Assembly (NCBI GenBank): GCA_963662965.1
Contig: OY759970.1
Location: 124,001 to 188,000, forward strand
Source of the DNA: DTWD01 sp963662965
Lineage (GTDB): Bacteria; Acidobacteriota; Vicinamibacteria; Vicinamibacterales; UBA8438
Length of the DNA: 64,000 nt
Direction of reading: 5' to 3'
Made by a program: the position numbers and the translations under genes
In this document: positions 1-8,601 of the stretch, piece after piece
Layout of the letters: every line of letters begins with the position of its first letter
Numbering within the stretch: position 1 is the first letter of the stretch
The notes under the pieces: generated by a model
The model's input: the letters and a program-made list of their open reading frames with translations, nothing else
Database searches by the model: none
Told to the model about the DNA's origin: nothing

Positions 1-26
1 TCAATCATTGACTCACGGCTCAAAGC

Positions 27-1130
27 TCAGGGCTTACGACACCCCGACGACGTTAAGCCCGACGCCTCGAGCTGTTCCGCTGCACGGAGGGCGGATTCGA
101 GCTGCACCGCGGAGTTGCCGTAGTACATGCCCAATCGGGCCCGATAGCCGAGCAGCTCTCCCAGCAGCCGCCTGTCGCCCACCGCCTCGGCTTCCTGAAT
201 CGAGCTGTCGAGTAACGACGCCCCGCCGCCGTAGTCACCGCTGAGCGCACGACCGAGACCGGCGAAGCCGTTCAGTCGGCAACGTTCTACAGCCGGTAGA
301 TCGCCCGCGGCAAGACCACGCTCGCGGATCTGCAGGTCTCGTCGTAGATGCCTTGCAGTGTCAGCAAGTAGCCGGCGTCGACGCAGAGCTGCGTCAGTGG
401 CTCGACGGCACCGGCCTCCGCATACAGCTGACGCCATTCGGTCAGACATTCTTCCGGACGGCCGAGACTCCGGAGCGCGTGCCCCCGTCGGGCGAGCAGT
501 TCGGCCCGTCCGATCCCCTCGGGCGCCTCCTCCAACGACAGCGCCGTGTCGATATGCCCGAGCGCCTCCTCGAACCCCGACGCCGTCATCGCCTGCTCCG
601 CCGCGAGCGACCCAGGCGCCGGTGACCGTGATCCGGTCGGACGGCGTCGCTCCGGTCGAGTGCCCGTCGCGCAACTGTTTCGCCAGGCCGAAATCCATCA
701 CCTTCACATGACCCTGCTCGGTCAGCATGATGTTCGCCGGCTTCAGATCTCAGTGGACGATCTGGTGCTTGTGCGCCTCCTCGAGCGCCTCGGCGACCTC
801 GGTACCGATCAGGATCACTTCGCGCAGCCTGAGCGGCTCGCGCTCGACACGCACCTGAAGCGTCTCGCCGACGACGTACTCCATCGCGATACACGGTCTG
901 CCGTCGGCTTCGGCGACCTCGTAGATCTTGCAGATGAACGGATGGTCGAGCGCTGCCGCCGAACGCGCCTCCCGTTGGAATCGGTCGCGCGCCTGCGGGT
1001 CATGCTCCAGTAATTCGGGCAGGAACTTGAGCGCCACCTTGCGCCCAAGCTGCGTGTCCTCGGCAAGAAAGACCTCGCCCATACCGCCTTTGCCAAGAAT
1101 GGAGAGGATCTCGTATCTCGATGTGCTCAT
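27..1130 (-). pseudogene. Broken serine/threonine protein kinase with TPR-like tail
   Basis: The 5' half encodes a kinase N-lobe: a start MSTSRYEILSILGKGGMGEV (glycine loop), VALKFL with the ATP-anchoring lysine, an alpha-C helix and a hinge (CIAMEYVVGETL). The catalytic loop reads IVH-stop-DLKPANIML: the expected HRD arginine is TGA at about 749-751, one C-to-T step from CGA. The same frame continues through VMDFGLAKQL (DFG motif), then the C-lobe is missing. Within about 100 bases the sequence jumps, with a frame change, to helical TPR-like sequence (FEEALGHIDTALSLEEA and, in another frame, LESALRAAEQLEA). Related kinases are usually 800-1000 residues, so most of the gene is deleted. It cannot make an active kinase. 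Confidence 0.85.
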
Positions 1131-1229
1131 CTTGTGGACCGCCGGCGCACAGACCCGCTGGCCCCGGAAGGTTACTCCGCCCATCGCGAGTGGACGGGAA
1201 CGGGTCTTTGTCTACTAGAATCAGGCGCT

Positions 1230-2021
1230 ATGGCGGAGATCGACGTCTCGACACTCTTCTCCCTCGCCGGCAAGACGGCGCTGGTCACCGGCGGGTCGCG
1301 CGGCATCGGCCTGATGATTGCCGAGGGGCTCCTCCAAGCCGGCGCCACCGTCTACATCTCGTCGCGAAAGAACGACGTCTGCGACAGCGTCGCGAACGAC
1401 CTCTCGTCGGTCGGTGCGTGCGTGTCGATGCCGGCCGACGTCGCGACTTCGGAGGGCCGGGCGGCGCTCATCGCGGCCGTCACCGAACGCGGAGACGATC
1501 TTCACATCCTAGTCAACAACGCCGGCGCGAGCTGGGGTGCATCGTATGAGGAGTATCCGGAATCGGCCTTCGACAAATTGCTCAGCCTGAATGTCAGTGC
1601 TCCGTTCTTCTTGACCCGGGACCTGACACCGTTGTTGGCGCGCGCGGCCAGTCGGGACAACCCGGCGCGGGTGATCAATATCGGCTCGATGGACGGCCTG
1701 CACGTGCCACAACTCGTGAAGACCGGGACGTTCGCGTACTCCGCCAGCAAAGCCGCGGTCCATCACCTGACACGAACCCTGGCGGTCGAACTCGCTCCGA
1801 GGCACATTACGGTGAACGCGGTCGCGCCGGGGTTTTTCGAAAGCAGAATGACGGCCGACGTGCTGGAACGGCACCGCGACGACATCGTCGCCGCGTGTCC
1901 ACTCGGGCGCATCGGCCGCCCGGAAGAGATGGCCGGCATCGCCATCTACCTCGCGTCTCGCGCGGGCGCGTATACGAACGGCGCCGTGATCCCGGTCGAT
2001 GGCGGTACGCGGCTGAATTGA
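1230..2021 (+). CDS. RhlG-like short-chain dehydrogenase/reductase
   Basis: A 263-residue classical SDR. Visible motifs are the NAD(P)-binding TGGSRGIG (20-27), NNAG (96-99), catalytic Ser153, Tyr170 and Lys174 (YSASK) and the PG turn at 200-201. The order and wording (VNNAGASWGA, NPARVINIGS, VDGG near the end) resemble RhlG-type beta-ketoacyl reductases, so an NADPH-linked 3-oxoacyl or related ketone reduction is the best guess; the substrate is not visible. The ATG at 1230 is chosen over an upstream start because the fold begins at once. No clear Shine-Dalgarno is seen, but TAGAAT lies about 8 bases upstream, so the mRNA may be leaderless. It is followed after 31 bases by an acyl-CoA ligase, probably in one operon. 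Confidence 0.9.
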   Translation: MAEIDVSTLFSLAGKTALVTGGSRGIGLMIAEGLLQAGATVYISSRKNDVCDSVANDLSSVGACVSMPADVATSEGRAALIAAVTERGDDLHILVNNAGASWGASYEEYPESAFDKLLSLNVSAPFFLTRDLTPLLARAASRDNPARVINIGSMDGLHVPQLVKTGTFAYSASKAAVHHLTRTLAVELAPRHITVNAVAPGFFESRMTADVLERHRDDIVAACPLGRIGRPEEMAGIAIYLASRAGAYTNGAVIPVDGGTRLN

Positions 2022-2052
2022 GACACGACGCCCCAAGCAGGCGGAGACTTCG

Positions 2053-3633
2053 ATGATCTACAAGAGCCCCTTTCCCGACGTCGAGATTCCGGTCACACCG
2101 CTGCACGAGTATGTGTTCGAGAATGCTGATCAATGGCCGGACAAACCGGCGCTGATCGATGGGCCGACCGGCCGGACCCTCACCTACGCGCAGCTGCGTG
2201 TGGCCGTCACGGCGGTCGCCACGGGGCTCGCCGCACGCGGCTTCGGCGCGGGTGACGTCTTCGCGATCTTCAGCCCCAACGTCCCCGAGTACGCCGTCGC
2301 CTTCATGGGCGTGTCGGCCGCCGGGGGCACGAACACGACGATGAACCCGATCTACACCGCCGACGAGGTCAAGCGTCAGCTCAACGACTCGGGCGCGAAG
2401 TTTCTGCTCACGATCCCCCAGTTCGCACCGACCGCCCGCGACGCGATGGAGGGCACCGGCGTCGAGGAGCTGTTCGTCTTCGGTGAGGCCGACGGCGCCA
2501 CCCCGTTCGCCGCACTCATGACCGGCGGCGACGGCCCCCTGGTCGACATCGAGCTCGACCCACACAACGACATCGTGGCGTTGCCCTATTCGAGCGGGAC
2601 GACCGGCATGCCGAAAGGCGTCATGCTGACCCACTACAATCTGGTCGCCAATCTCTCGCAGATGACGGCGATCGAAGCGATCGAGCCGACCGACACCTTG
2701 ATCGGCATTCTGCCCTTCTATCACATCTATGGGATGACGGTGATCATGGGCGGCGCGCTGCGGAACGGTGCCACCATCGTGACGATGCCCCGCTTCGACC
2801 TCGAGCAGTTCCTCGGGCTGTTGCAGACGCATCGCGTGACCATCGGTTATCTCGTGCCACCGATCGTCTTGGCCCTGGCCAAGCATCCGCTGGTCGACCA
2901 ATACGACCTCTCGGCGCTCCACGACGTCATGTCGGGCGCCGCGCCGCTCCCCGAATCGGTCGCGACCGGTGCGGCGACACGCATCGACATGGTGGTCAGA
3001 CAGGGCTACGGCTTGACCGAGACCAGTCCCGTCACCCACACCAACGCGCGCAGCAAGGAGCTCCGGATCACCTCGGTCGGCACCGCGCTCCCCAACACCG
3101 AGTGGCGCATCGTCGATGTCGACGGCGGCGCCGACGCGGCCGAAGGCGAGCTGGGCGAGGTCTGGGTCCGTGGCCCGCAAGTGATGAAAGGCTATCTCAA
3201 CAACCCCGAGGCGACCCGCGACATGATCGATGACGACGGGTGGCTCCACACCGGCGATATCGGCAAAGCCGACGCCGACGGCTATCTCTACGTCGTCGAC
3301 CGGCTGAAGGAGCTAATCAAGTACAAGGGCTTGCAGGTGGCGCCGGCCGAGCTCGAAGCGATCATCCAATCGCACCCGGCGGTGGCCGATGCGGCGGTGA
3401 TTCCGAGTCCAGACGAGGAGGCCGGCGAAGTCCCGAAAGCGTTCGTCGTGCTCCGTGAGGGGGCAAGCGCCACCGCCGAGGAGATCATGGCACACGTCGC
3501 CACGAAGGTCGCCCCGCACAAGAAAGTACGCCGACTCGAGTTCATCGACGCCATTCCGAAGGTGCCGTCGGGCAAGATCCTCAGACGCCAGCTCGTCGAA
3601 CGCGAGCGGGCCAGCCGACCCGGCCCGAGCTGA
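2053..3633 (+). CDS. AMP-dependent acyl-CoA / 4-coumarate-type CoA ligase
   Basis: A 526-residue member of the ANL adenylating family. It carries the ATP-binding P-loop PYSSGTTGMPKGVMLTH (about 177-193), YGLTETSP, the hinge GWLHTGDIGKAD followed by DRLKELIKYKG (about 395-425), and the C-terminal catalytic lysine in KVPSGKILRR (about 501-510). The overall pattern is closest to 4-coumarate-CoA ligases and related fatty or aryl acid ligases: carboxylate + ATP + CoA to acyl-CoA + AMP + PPi. A GGAG ribosome-binding site precedes the ATG. Pairing with the SDR upstream fits acyl-CoA or ketoacyl metabolism. The acid substrate cannot be read from the sequence. Confidence 0.92.
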   Translation: MIYKSPFPDVEIPVTPLHEYVFENADQWPDKPALIDGPTGRTLTYAQLRVAVTAVATGLAARGFGAGDVFAIFSPNVPEYAVAFMGVSAAGGTNTTMNPIYTADEVKRQLNDSGAKFLLTIPQFAPTARDAMEGTGVEELFVFGEADGATPFAALMTGGDGPLVDIELDPHNDIVALPYSSGTTGMPKGVMLTHYNLVANLSQMTAIEAIEPTDTLIGILPFYHIYGMTVIMGGALRNGATIVTMPRFDLEQFLGLLQTHRVTIGYLVPPIVLALAKHPLVDQYDLSALHDVMSGAAPLPESVATGAATRIDMVVRQGYGLTETSPVTHTNARSKELRITSVGTALPNTEWRIVDVDGGADAAEGELGEVWVRGPQVMKGYLNNPEATRDMIDDDGWLHTGDIGKADADGYLYVVDRLKELIKYKGLQVAPAELEAIIQSHPAVADAAVIPSPDEEAGEVPKAFVVLREGASATAEEIMAHVATKVAPHKKVRRLEFIDAIPKVPSGKILRRQLVERERASRPGPS

Positions 3634-3680
3634 CGCGCCCGTGCGTCGTCGGACAGCGCCATCCTCGGCCGTAGGTGTGG

Positions 3681-4157
3681 CTACTGCTCGACGAACGGCA
3701 AGAACAGCGAGACCCGATCCTCCGAGCCGACCGCCCGCGAGATGTGCCCTTGACCGGTGGTGTCCTCGGCCAGCAGGATATGGCCCGGATGCAGGCGAAC
3801 CGCCGTGCCATCGCCGATGACCACCTCACTTTCGCCGGCCAAGGTGATGACGAACTGCTTGCGCGGTGCGGTGTGCCAATCGATGTAATAGTCGGGCGAT
3901 GTCCGCCGAAACTGGACGTTGGTCACCGCGATCGGGTCGGCCATCTCAGTGAAGCTGTTCGTCCGATTGAGCGGCATCTCATACTCTTCCGCATGCGTCT
4001 TCCCGTCGTCACCGGTATAGATCCGCGTCACCTTGATCGGCGTGCGCGTTTGGGCCAACGCGGGCTCATCCGTCCACCGGGCGCCGGTGACGACGACAAG
4101 GGTTGGAATCCAGCCGAGCACGAGCGCGCGCCGTAGCCACCTGGTTGTCATCGTCAT
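3681..4157 (-). CDS. Exported cupin-fold protein
   Basis: A 158-residue protein with an N-terminal signal sequence (hydrophobic stretch around 9-25, ALAQ at about 33-36). The rest is a small beta-barrel of cupin type: WHTAPRKQFVITLAGESEV then RLHPGHILLAEDTTGQGH, with two spaced histidines typical of a cupin pocket. Cupins of this kind can bind metal or small molecules, but no enzyme class is evident. GGAGGGG just upstream supports the start at 4157; a second ATG lies two codons in. It is transcribed divergently from the epoxide hydrolase across a 65-base gap that contains TTATAA at 4185-4190, a plausible shared promoter element. Confidence 0.75.
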   Translation of the reverse strand: MTMTTRWLRRALVLGWIPTLVVVTGARWTDEPALAQTRTPIKVTRIYTGDDGKTHAEEYEMPLNRTNSFTEMADPIAVTNVQFRRTSPDYYIDWHTAPRKQFVITLAGESEVVIGDGTAVRLHPGHILLAEDTTGQGHISRAVGSEDRVSLFLPFVEQ

Positions 4158-4222
4158 CGGTCCCCTCCTGGAAAAGTCGTGGCATTATAAGCAGACTCAG
4201 CCGTCAAGCACGAAAGGCTTCC

Positions 4223-5524
4223 ATGACACGACTCGCTTTCACGCGTTGCTTCGCCATTGCACTGCTCGTCACCGCCGTCGGCTGCGCATCCGAGATGCCC
4301 GCCGGAGACGACACGAGCCGAGCGGGCGGCGGCCCGCCGCCGATCATGGAGCCGGAGCCGAACACGACCGGCGATCCCGAAGCCATCCGGCCGTTCGAGA
4401 TCAACGTGCCGGACGCGGTGCTCGACGATCTCCGAGACCGGCTGGCCCGCACCCGGCTGCCAGACGAGATTCCGGGTACGGCGTGGGACTACGGCACGAA
4501 CCGCGCCTATCTCGAAGAGTTGCTCTCCTACTGGCAGCACGACTTCGACTGGCGGGCGCAGGAGCGGATGCTCAACGAATTCGATCAATTCAAGACGACG
4601 ATCGACGGACTCGACGTCCACTTCATCCATCAACGGTCGCCGCACGAGGACGCCCTGCCGCTCGTCATCACCCACGGATGGCCGGGGTCGTTCATGGAGT
4701 TCCACAAGATGATCGGTCCGCTGACCGACCCCACGGCGCACGGCGGCGAGGCGGCCGACGCCTTCCACGTCGTCGCCCCCTCGATTCCCGGATACGGCTT
4801 CTCCGACAAACCGACCGATCGCGGATACAACCCCGAGCGGATGGCCGAGATCATCGGCAAGCTCATGGAGCGGCTCGGCTACGACCACTACGGCACCCAG
4901 GGCGGCGATTGGGGGAGCATCATCAGCCGATGGCAGGCGGTCCAGCATCCCGACCGCGTCGTTGGCGTCCACCTCAACATGGTGACGGCCGGGCCGCCGC
5001 CGGGTGTCGAGGACCCGCAGGCGGGTGTACCACCGGAGGAATTGGCGCGGATGCGCGCGCGGCAGGAATTCTTCGCCGACGAACGTGGCTACAGCAACCT
5101 GCAAGGGACGAAGCCGCAGACGCTCGGTTTCGGGCTTAACGACTCGCCAGCCGGCCTCGCCGCGTGGATCGTCGAGAAGTTCATGACCTGGTGCGACTGC
5201 GGGGACGACATCGAGAGCGAGTTCACCAAGGACGAACTGCTCACGAACGTCACGATCTACTGGGTCACCGGCACGATCACGTCATCGACCCGCATCTACT
5301 ACGAGTCACGGTACACGCCGAGCCAACCGCTGGGGTATATCGAGACGCCGGTCGGCTGCGCGATCTTCCCGCACGAGATCTTCATTCCACCACGTGCCTG
5401 GGCCGAAGCGGCCTTCAACGTGACTCAGTGGACCGAGATGCCACGCGGCGGACACTTCGCGGCATTGGAACAGCCGGAGTTGCTGACCGACGACGTCCGC
5501 GCGTTCTTCCGGGAGCTGCGTTAG
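4223..5524 (+). CDS. Epoxide hydrolase family lipoprotein
   Basis: A 433-residue alpha/beta hydrolase with the EHN domain that marks microsomal-type epoxide hydrolases (RPFEINVPDAVLDDLRDRL and following). The oxyanion motif HGWPGS is at 151-156, the nucleophile Asp229 sits in TQGGDWGS, and His411 (RGGHFAALE) is the likely catalytic base. Family enzymes hydrolyse epoxides to diols. The N-terminus is a lipoprotein signal (ALLVTAVGC), so the enzyme is predicted to be anchored outside the cytoplasm, which is not typical of studied family members. The ATG at 4223 is chosen because it starts exactly at the signal peptide. Confidence 0.9.
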   Translation: MTRLAFTRCFAIALLVTAVGCASEMPAGDDTSRAGGGPPPIMEPEPNTTGDPEAIRPFEINVPDAVLDDLRDRLARTRLPDEIPGTAWDYGTNRAYLEELLSYWQHDFDWRAQERMLNEFDQFKTTIDGLDVHFIHQRSPHEDALPLVITHGWPGSFMEFHKMIGPLTDPTAHGGEAADAFHVVAPSIPGYGFSDKPTDRGYNPERMAEIIGKLMERLGYDHYGTQGGDWGSIISRWQAVQHPDRVVGVHLNMVTAGPPPGVEDPQAGVPPEELARMRARQEFFADERGYSNLQGTKPQTLGFGLNDSPAGLAAWIVEKFMTWCDCGDDIESEFTKDELLTNVTIYWVTGTITSSTRIYYESRYTPSQPLGYIETPVGCAIFPHEIFIPPRAWAEAAFNVTQWTEMPRGGHFAALEQPELLTDDVRAFFRELR

Positions 5525-5615
5525 AACAACGCTGGTTCGTGTGGCTTGGGCTCGCCAGCACGCGGGTCGCAGGTTCGAACGGAATCAGCAAGCGGGCGGC
5601 TCGACGCCTGGCTGC

Positions 5616-5807
5616 TCAAGTCCCGGAAGAAACCATTTGCCTTTGGCGAGCGAAGCTCTTGGCTTCACCCAGTGCCCGGCTAGGAACTTGAGCGAGTTGG
5701 TTTCTGAAGGGATGTGGGCAGTCGGGCGTTCCCGGGTTGCCGAACAGATGGGTAACCCCTTCGTCGACCAGGAGCGAGAGAAATGCGGTGCTACCGCGCA
5801 TCGACAC
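5616..5807 (-). pseudogene. 5' remnant of a thiamine-diphosphate-dependent enzyme
   Basis: The first 25 or so residues (MRGSTAFLSLLVDEGV then THLFGNPGT) match the start of acetolactate-synthase or benzoylformate-decarboxylase-like proteins, where the wording FxxLLxxEGVxHLFGNPGT is characteristic. After NPGT the similarity ends at once and the rest of the roughly 550-residue enzyme is absent. This is therefore a gene start left after a deletion. It lies directly behind a sulfatase remnant on the same strand. Confidence 0.65.
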
Positions 5808-5825
5808 GAGTCCGAGGACGCGACC

Positions 5826-6095
5826 GGCCGTCGACGCCGTGCCAACTGCCGCGCTGCGCCCGCACCCAGTCTGGCTTTGCCGCGTAGTTGGCTTCGGTAT
5901 CGGTCATCGACGCCGGACGCGGATACCGAGTGTCGACATACGCGCCCGCATGCCGATCGGCCGGCGAGAACGGGGCGTCAGGATGAAGACGATGTTGCGC
6001 GGGGCTTGCGCCGACTTTGCGGCGACGCTCGCCACGTGACCCGAACGCGACACGGCGGTTAGAGCCACGCACCCGATGAGTCGGAAGAGGGCCAT
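5826..6095 (-). pseudogene. Decayed sulfatase 5' fragment
   Basis: Two pieces of a sulfatase are joined out of frame. The first is a signal sequence plus QAPRNIVFILT, the metal-binding N-terminal strand of alkaline-phosphatase-superfamily sulfatases (normally followed by DD). The second, in another frame, reads DTRYPRPASMTDTEANY and then AKPDWVRAQRGSWHGVDG, a segment typical of choline-/arylsulfatase-like proteins well downstream in the fold. The CxPSR active-site region and the whole C-terminal half are missing, so no enzyme can be made. Family assignment rests on these short segments. Confidence 0.65.
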
Positions 6096-6158
6096 AGGTC
6101 CGAGCACGGAAAGTCTGTTCGGGGTCAGGACCCGCCAATCAAGAGAAACCGGATCGGA

Positions 6159-7208
6159 TTACGGCCCCGGAATCACGCCCTCGGTCGACAGCGCGATCCG
6201 ATACAGCGACGTGCTCCCCGTCATGTAGAGCGTCCGCCCATCGTCGCCCCACGCCACGTTGGCGGTCACCTCGGGCATCATGATCGTCCCGAGATGGCTG
6301 CCGTCCGGCGCAATGATCCAGACGCCCCCCGGACCGGTAGCGAACAGATGGCCCGCACGGTCAACCTCCATCCCATCAGCCGCACCGTCGGCTTCTTCGT
6401 CGTTGAGGTCGTAGAAGACGCGGGCGTTGGACGCTCCGCTCTCATCGAGGTCGTACGCCATCCAGACCCGATTCTCCGCGTCGGAGTTCGCCACATACAG
6501 CGTCGACTCGTCGGGTGAGAGGGCGATGCCGTTCGGCCGCGTCTGGTCGCGCACGAGTAGCTCCAGCTCGCCGTTCGGCCGCAGACGATAAACACCGTTG
6601 AAGTCGATCTCGCGGAGCGGCGAGTCCTCGAGTCCGTCGAGACCATACGGCGGGTCGGTGAAATAGAGCGACCCATCCGACCCGTAGGTGGCGTCGTTCG
6701 GGCTGTTGAGTCGCTGCCCCTCGTACCGGTCGACGAGCACGGTGCGCGTGCCGTCAGCGTCGACCCGAGAAATGCGGCGGTTGCCATGCTCGCAGATGAT
6801 CAACCGGCCGTCCGCATCGAGCGTCAGCCCGTTCGAGGAGATCGACCGCAGACCCTCGCGGTCGCCTTCAAACACCGGATCGATGAACGGACTGGCGCCA
6901 TCGGCCTCCGTCCACTGATAGATCGTGTTGCCCCGCACGTCGGAGAACAACAGGCGCGATTCGCCGCGGAGCCAGACCGGCCCCTCGATGAACACGAACC
7001 CTTCGGCCAGCTTTTCGATCTGCGCGTCGGTCGGGACGAGCGCGTCGACACGCGGGTCGAGCCGTAGGACCGAGCCCATCTCGCTACCGAGCGCGTCGGT
7101 GTCGCTCATCTCTGCCTCGGAAACCGGCGGCTCGGGCTCGCTTCCGCCACAGCCGACGGCCAGCGCCGCGACCAGGCTCAGGGCGGCCACGCGTGTCGTC
7201 TTGGTCAT
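6159..7208 (-). CDS. SMP-30/gluconolactonase-like lipoprotein
   Basis: A 349-residue beta-propeller. After a lipoprotein signal (AALAVGC) come the SMP-30 hallmarks: EGPVWLRGESRLLFSDVRGN, EHGNRRISR, NSPNDATYGSDGSLYFTDPP and RPNGIALSPDESTLYVANS, which supply the usual metal ligands (Glu, Asn, Asp). Family members are lactonases acting on sugar lactones or related esters; substrate unknown. The start at 7208 follows GGGGG and begins the signal peptide. It is the last gene of a four-gene minus-strand operon, and its first 125 bases overlap the open 3' end of the CapA-like gene. Confidence 0.88.
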   Translation of the reverse strand: MTKTTRVAALSLVAALAVGCGGSEPEPPVSEAEMSDTDALGSEMGSVLRLDPRVDALVPTDAQIEKLAEGFVFIEGPVWLRGESRLLFSDVRGNTIYQWTEADGASPFIDPVFEGDREGLRSISSNGLTLDADGRLIICEHGNRRISRVDADGTRTVLVDRYEGQRLNSPNDATYGSDGSLYFTDPPYGLDGLEDSPLREIDFNGVYRLRPNGELELLVRDQTRPNGIALSPDESTLYVANSDAENRVWMAYDLDESGASNARVFYDLNDEEADGAADGMEVDRAGHLFATGPGGVWIIAPDGSHLGTIMMPEVTANVAWGDDGRTLYMTGSTSLYRIALSTEGVIPGP

Positions 7209-8592
7209 GAGATCCCCCGTATGACCACCGACCGCCCTCGATGGCGATCGTCGTCCCCAGCGGCTTCGAAAGACGCTGGAGCCGTTCGAGTATACGGCGG
7301 CCCACCTCCGGCGACGCCCGGTGCGGCACGCCACGATTCGCAAACTGTTTCTCGTGTCCGCGGTCGAGCGGGTACAGCCGCACTTCGGCGAGCTGACCGC
7401 CGGCGAACCGGCTCTCGGCGATGATGCTTTCATATTTGATTGCCAGGCTGTTACGGAGCGGTCGCTCGGGCACTCTATCGTCACCGGTATACGGACCAAG
7501 CGGTGCATCCATCTGTCTGAAGAACTCGCCAAACCCGTAGAAAATAGGGCGTCCCTTGTAGATTTCGATCCCACGCAGCACGTGCACGCCGGATCCGAGG
7601 AACGCGTCGGCCCCATTGTCGATGGCGGTTTTCGCCAGTACCGGCAAGAAGTCTGGAATCGACGCATCCCTATGGACGTCGACCGTGCCGGTCGTCTGAT
7701 GGGCGTGGAGCGCGACCATCATGAAGTCCGCCCGCTGCTTCCCCGCACGGACGCTCGTCAAGATCTCCTCGAGGTCGGCCTCGTTCATGTCGTAGCTGTA
7801 GCGCGGCGTCTTCCCACTGTCGCGTTTGAACCATTCCCCGAGGATCTGGATGCGGTCCGGCGGCTCATCCTGCGGTGCGTACAGACTGCCGCCGGTCGGA
7901 AACGCCCCGCGTATCGCGCGCACGGACTTCATCAGCTCGGAGTCGGCCGTGAAGTGCCGCATCGTACCGAGTGTGCTCAGTCCCGCCCGCTCAGGCGCCT
8001 CGCCGCGCGACGGAAGGCTGCGCGTCGTATTACGAAAGCTCGACGACATCGCCACCAACGCCACGCGTCCCTTCGGGGTGCTCAGGTAGTGCGGCGCACG
8101 GGCGGCGCCGTGCGTCTGACCCGACCCGGCGTACACGAGACCGGCGTCGTCGATCGCCCGGTTCGTCGCCAGCATCCCGTCGACGCCGAAGTCGAGCAGA
8201 TGATTGTTCGCCCGCCCGACCATGTCGAAGCCAAGCGCCTCAAAGTCGGCCGCGATCTCTGGTGGGCCGGCGAATCGTGCCGGCTGTGTCCGGAAGCGTC
8301 GAAAGTCGAGCGCCGCCACCTCGAAATTGCCGAACGCCACGTCGCCGCGTCGAATGATCTCGATCGCGGCTTGGAAGTCGGCGTCGGCGTTGACGGCGTG
8401 CGGGTAGGCGCTGATCAGATCGCCGACGGCCGTGAGGGTAAAGCCATCGGCGATGTTCGTCTGGAGCTCGAACGCTTGACCCGCCCGCTGTGCCTGTGGC
8501 GCGCCCGACGCGGCGACCGTGATGAGCGCAGCGACGGCCACCGCCGTGAGCGCCGTGAGCCAACGTACCAGCCGCGTCCTCCTCGCCGGCAT
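7084..8592 (-). CDS. CapA-family (PGA_cap) metallophosphatase-like protein
   Basis: A 502-codon frame with a signal peptide (ending near GAPQAQ) and a CapA domain: LTAVGDLISAYPHA, FGNFEVAALD, ANNHLLDFGVDGM, VALHAHQ and GSGVHVLRGIEIYKGRPIFY. CapA-like proteins share the metallophosphoesterase fold and are linked to poly-gamma-glutamate or other polymer handling; exact function open. ATG at 8592 is preferred (AGAGG six bases upstream) over the TTG two codons earlier. The natural domain seems to end near 7210 (TTIAIEGGRWSYGG); the last 42 or so codons run in frame over the next gene and are arginine-rich, as expected if the original stop was lost. Confidence 0.82.
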   Translation of the reverse strand: MPARRTRLVRWLTALTAVAVAALITVAASGAPQAQRAGQAFELQTNIADGFTLTAVGDLISAYPHAVNADADFQAAIEIIRRGDVAFGNFEVAALDFRRFRTQPARFAGPPEIAADFEALGFDMVGRANNHLLDFGVDGMLATNRAIDDAGLVYAGSGQTHGAARAPHYLSTPKGRVALVAMSSSFRNTTRSLPSRGEAPERAGLSTLGTMRHFTADSELMKSVRAIRGAFPTGGSLYAPQDEPPDRIQILGEWFKRDSGKTPRYSYDMNEADLEEILTSVRAGKQRADFMMVALHAHQTTGTVDVHRDASIPDFLPVLAKTAIDNGADAFLGSGVHVLRGIEIYKGRPIFYGFGEFFRQMDAPLGPYTGDDRVPERPLRNSLAIKYESIIAESRFAGGQLAEVRLYPLDRGHEKQFANRGVPHRASPEVGRRILERLQRLSKPLGTTIAIEGGRWSYGGSHDQDDTRGRPEPGRGAGRRLWRKRARAAGFRGRDERHRRAR

Positions 8593-8601
8593 CGTCAACC
8601 T

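Noticed and set aside
1807..3249. Minus-strand frame of 480 codons opposite the ligase and SDR genes
   Set aside because: Antisense to two clearly conserved genes, biased toward Arg, Asp, Gly and His, no domain.
5555..5590. Possible tRNA T-arm (GGTCGCAGGTTCGAAC)
   Set aside because: The T-loop-like GTTCGAA is present but the 3' side of the stem does not pair, and no acceptor or anticodon arms can be drawn on either strand.
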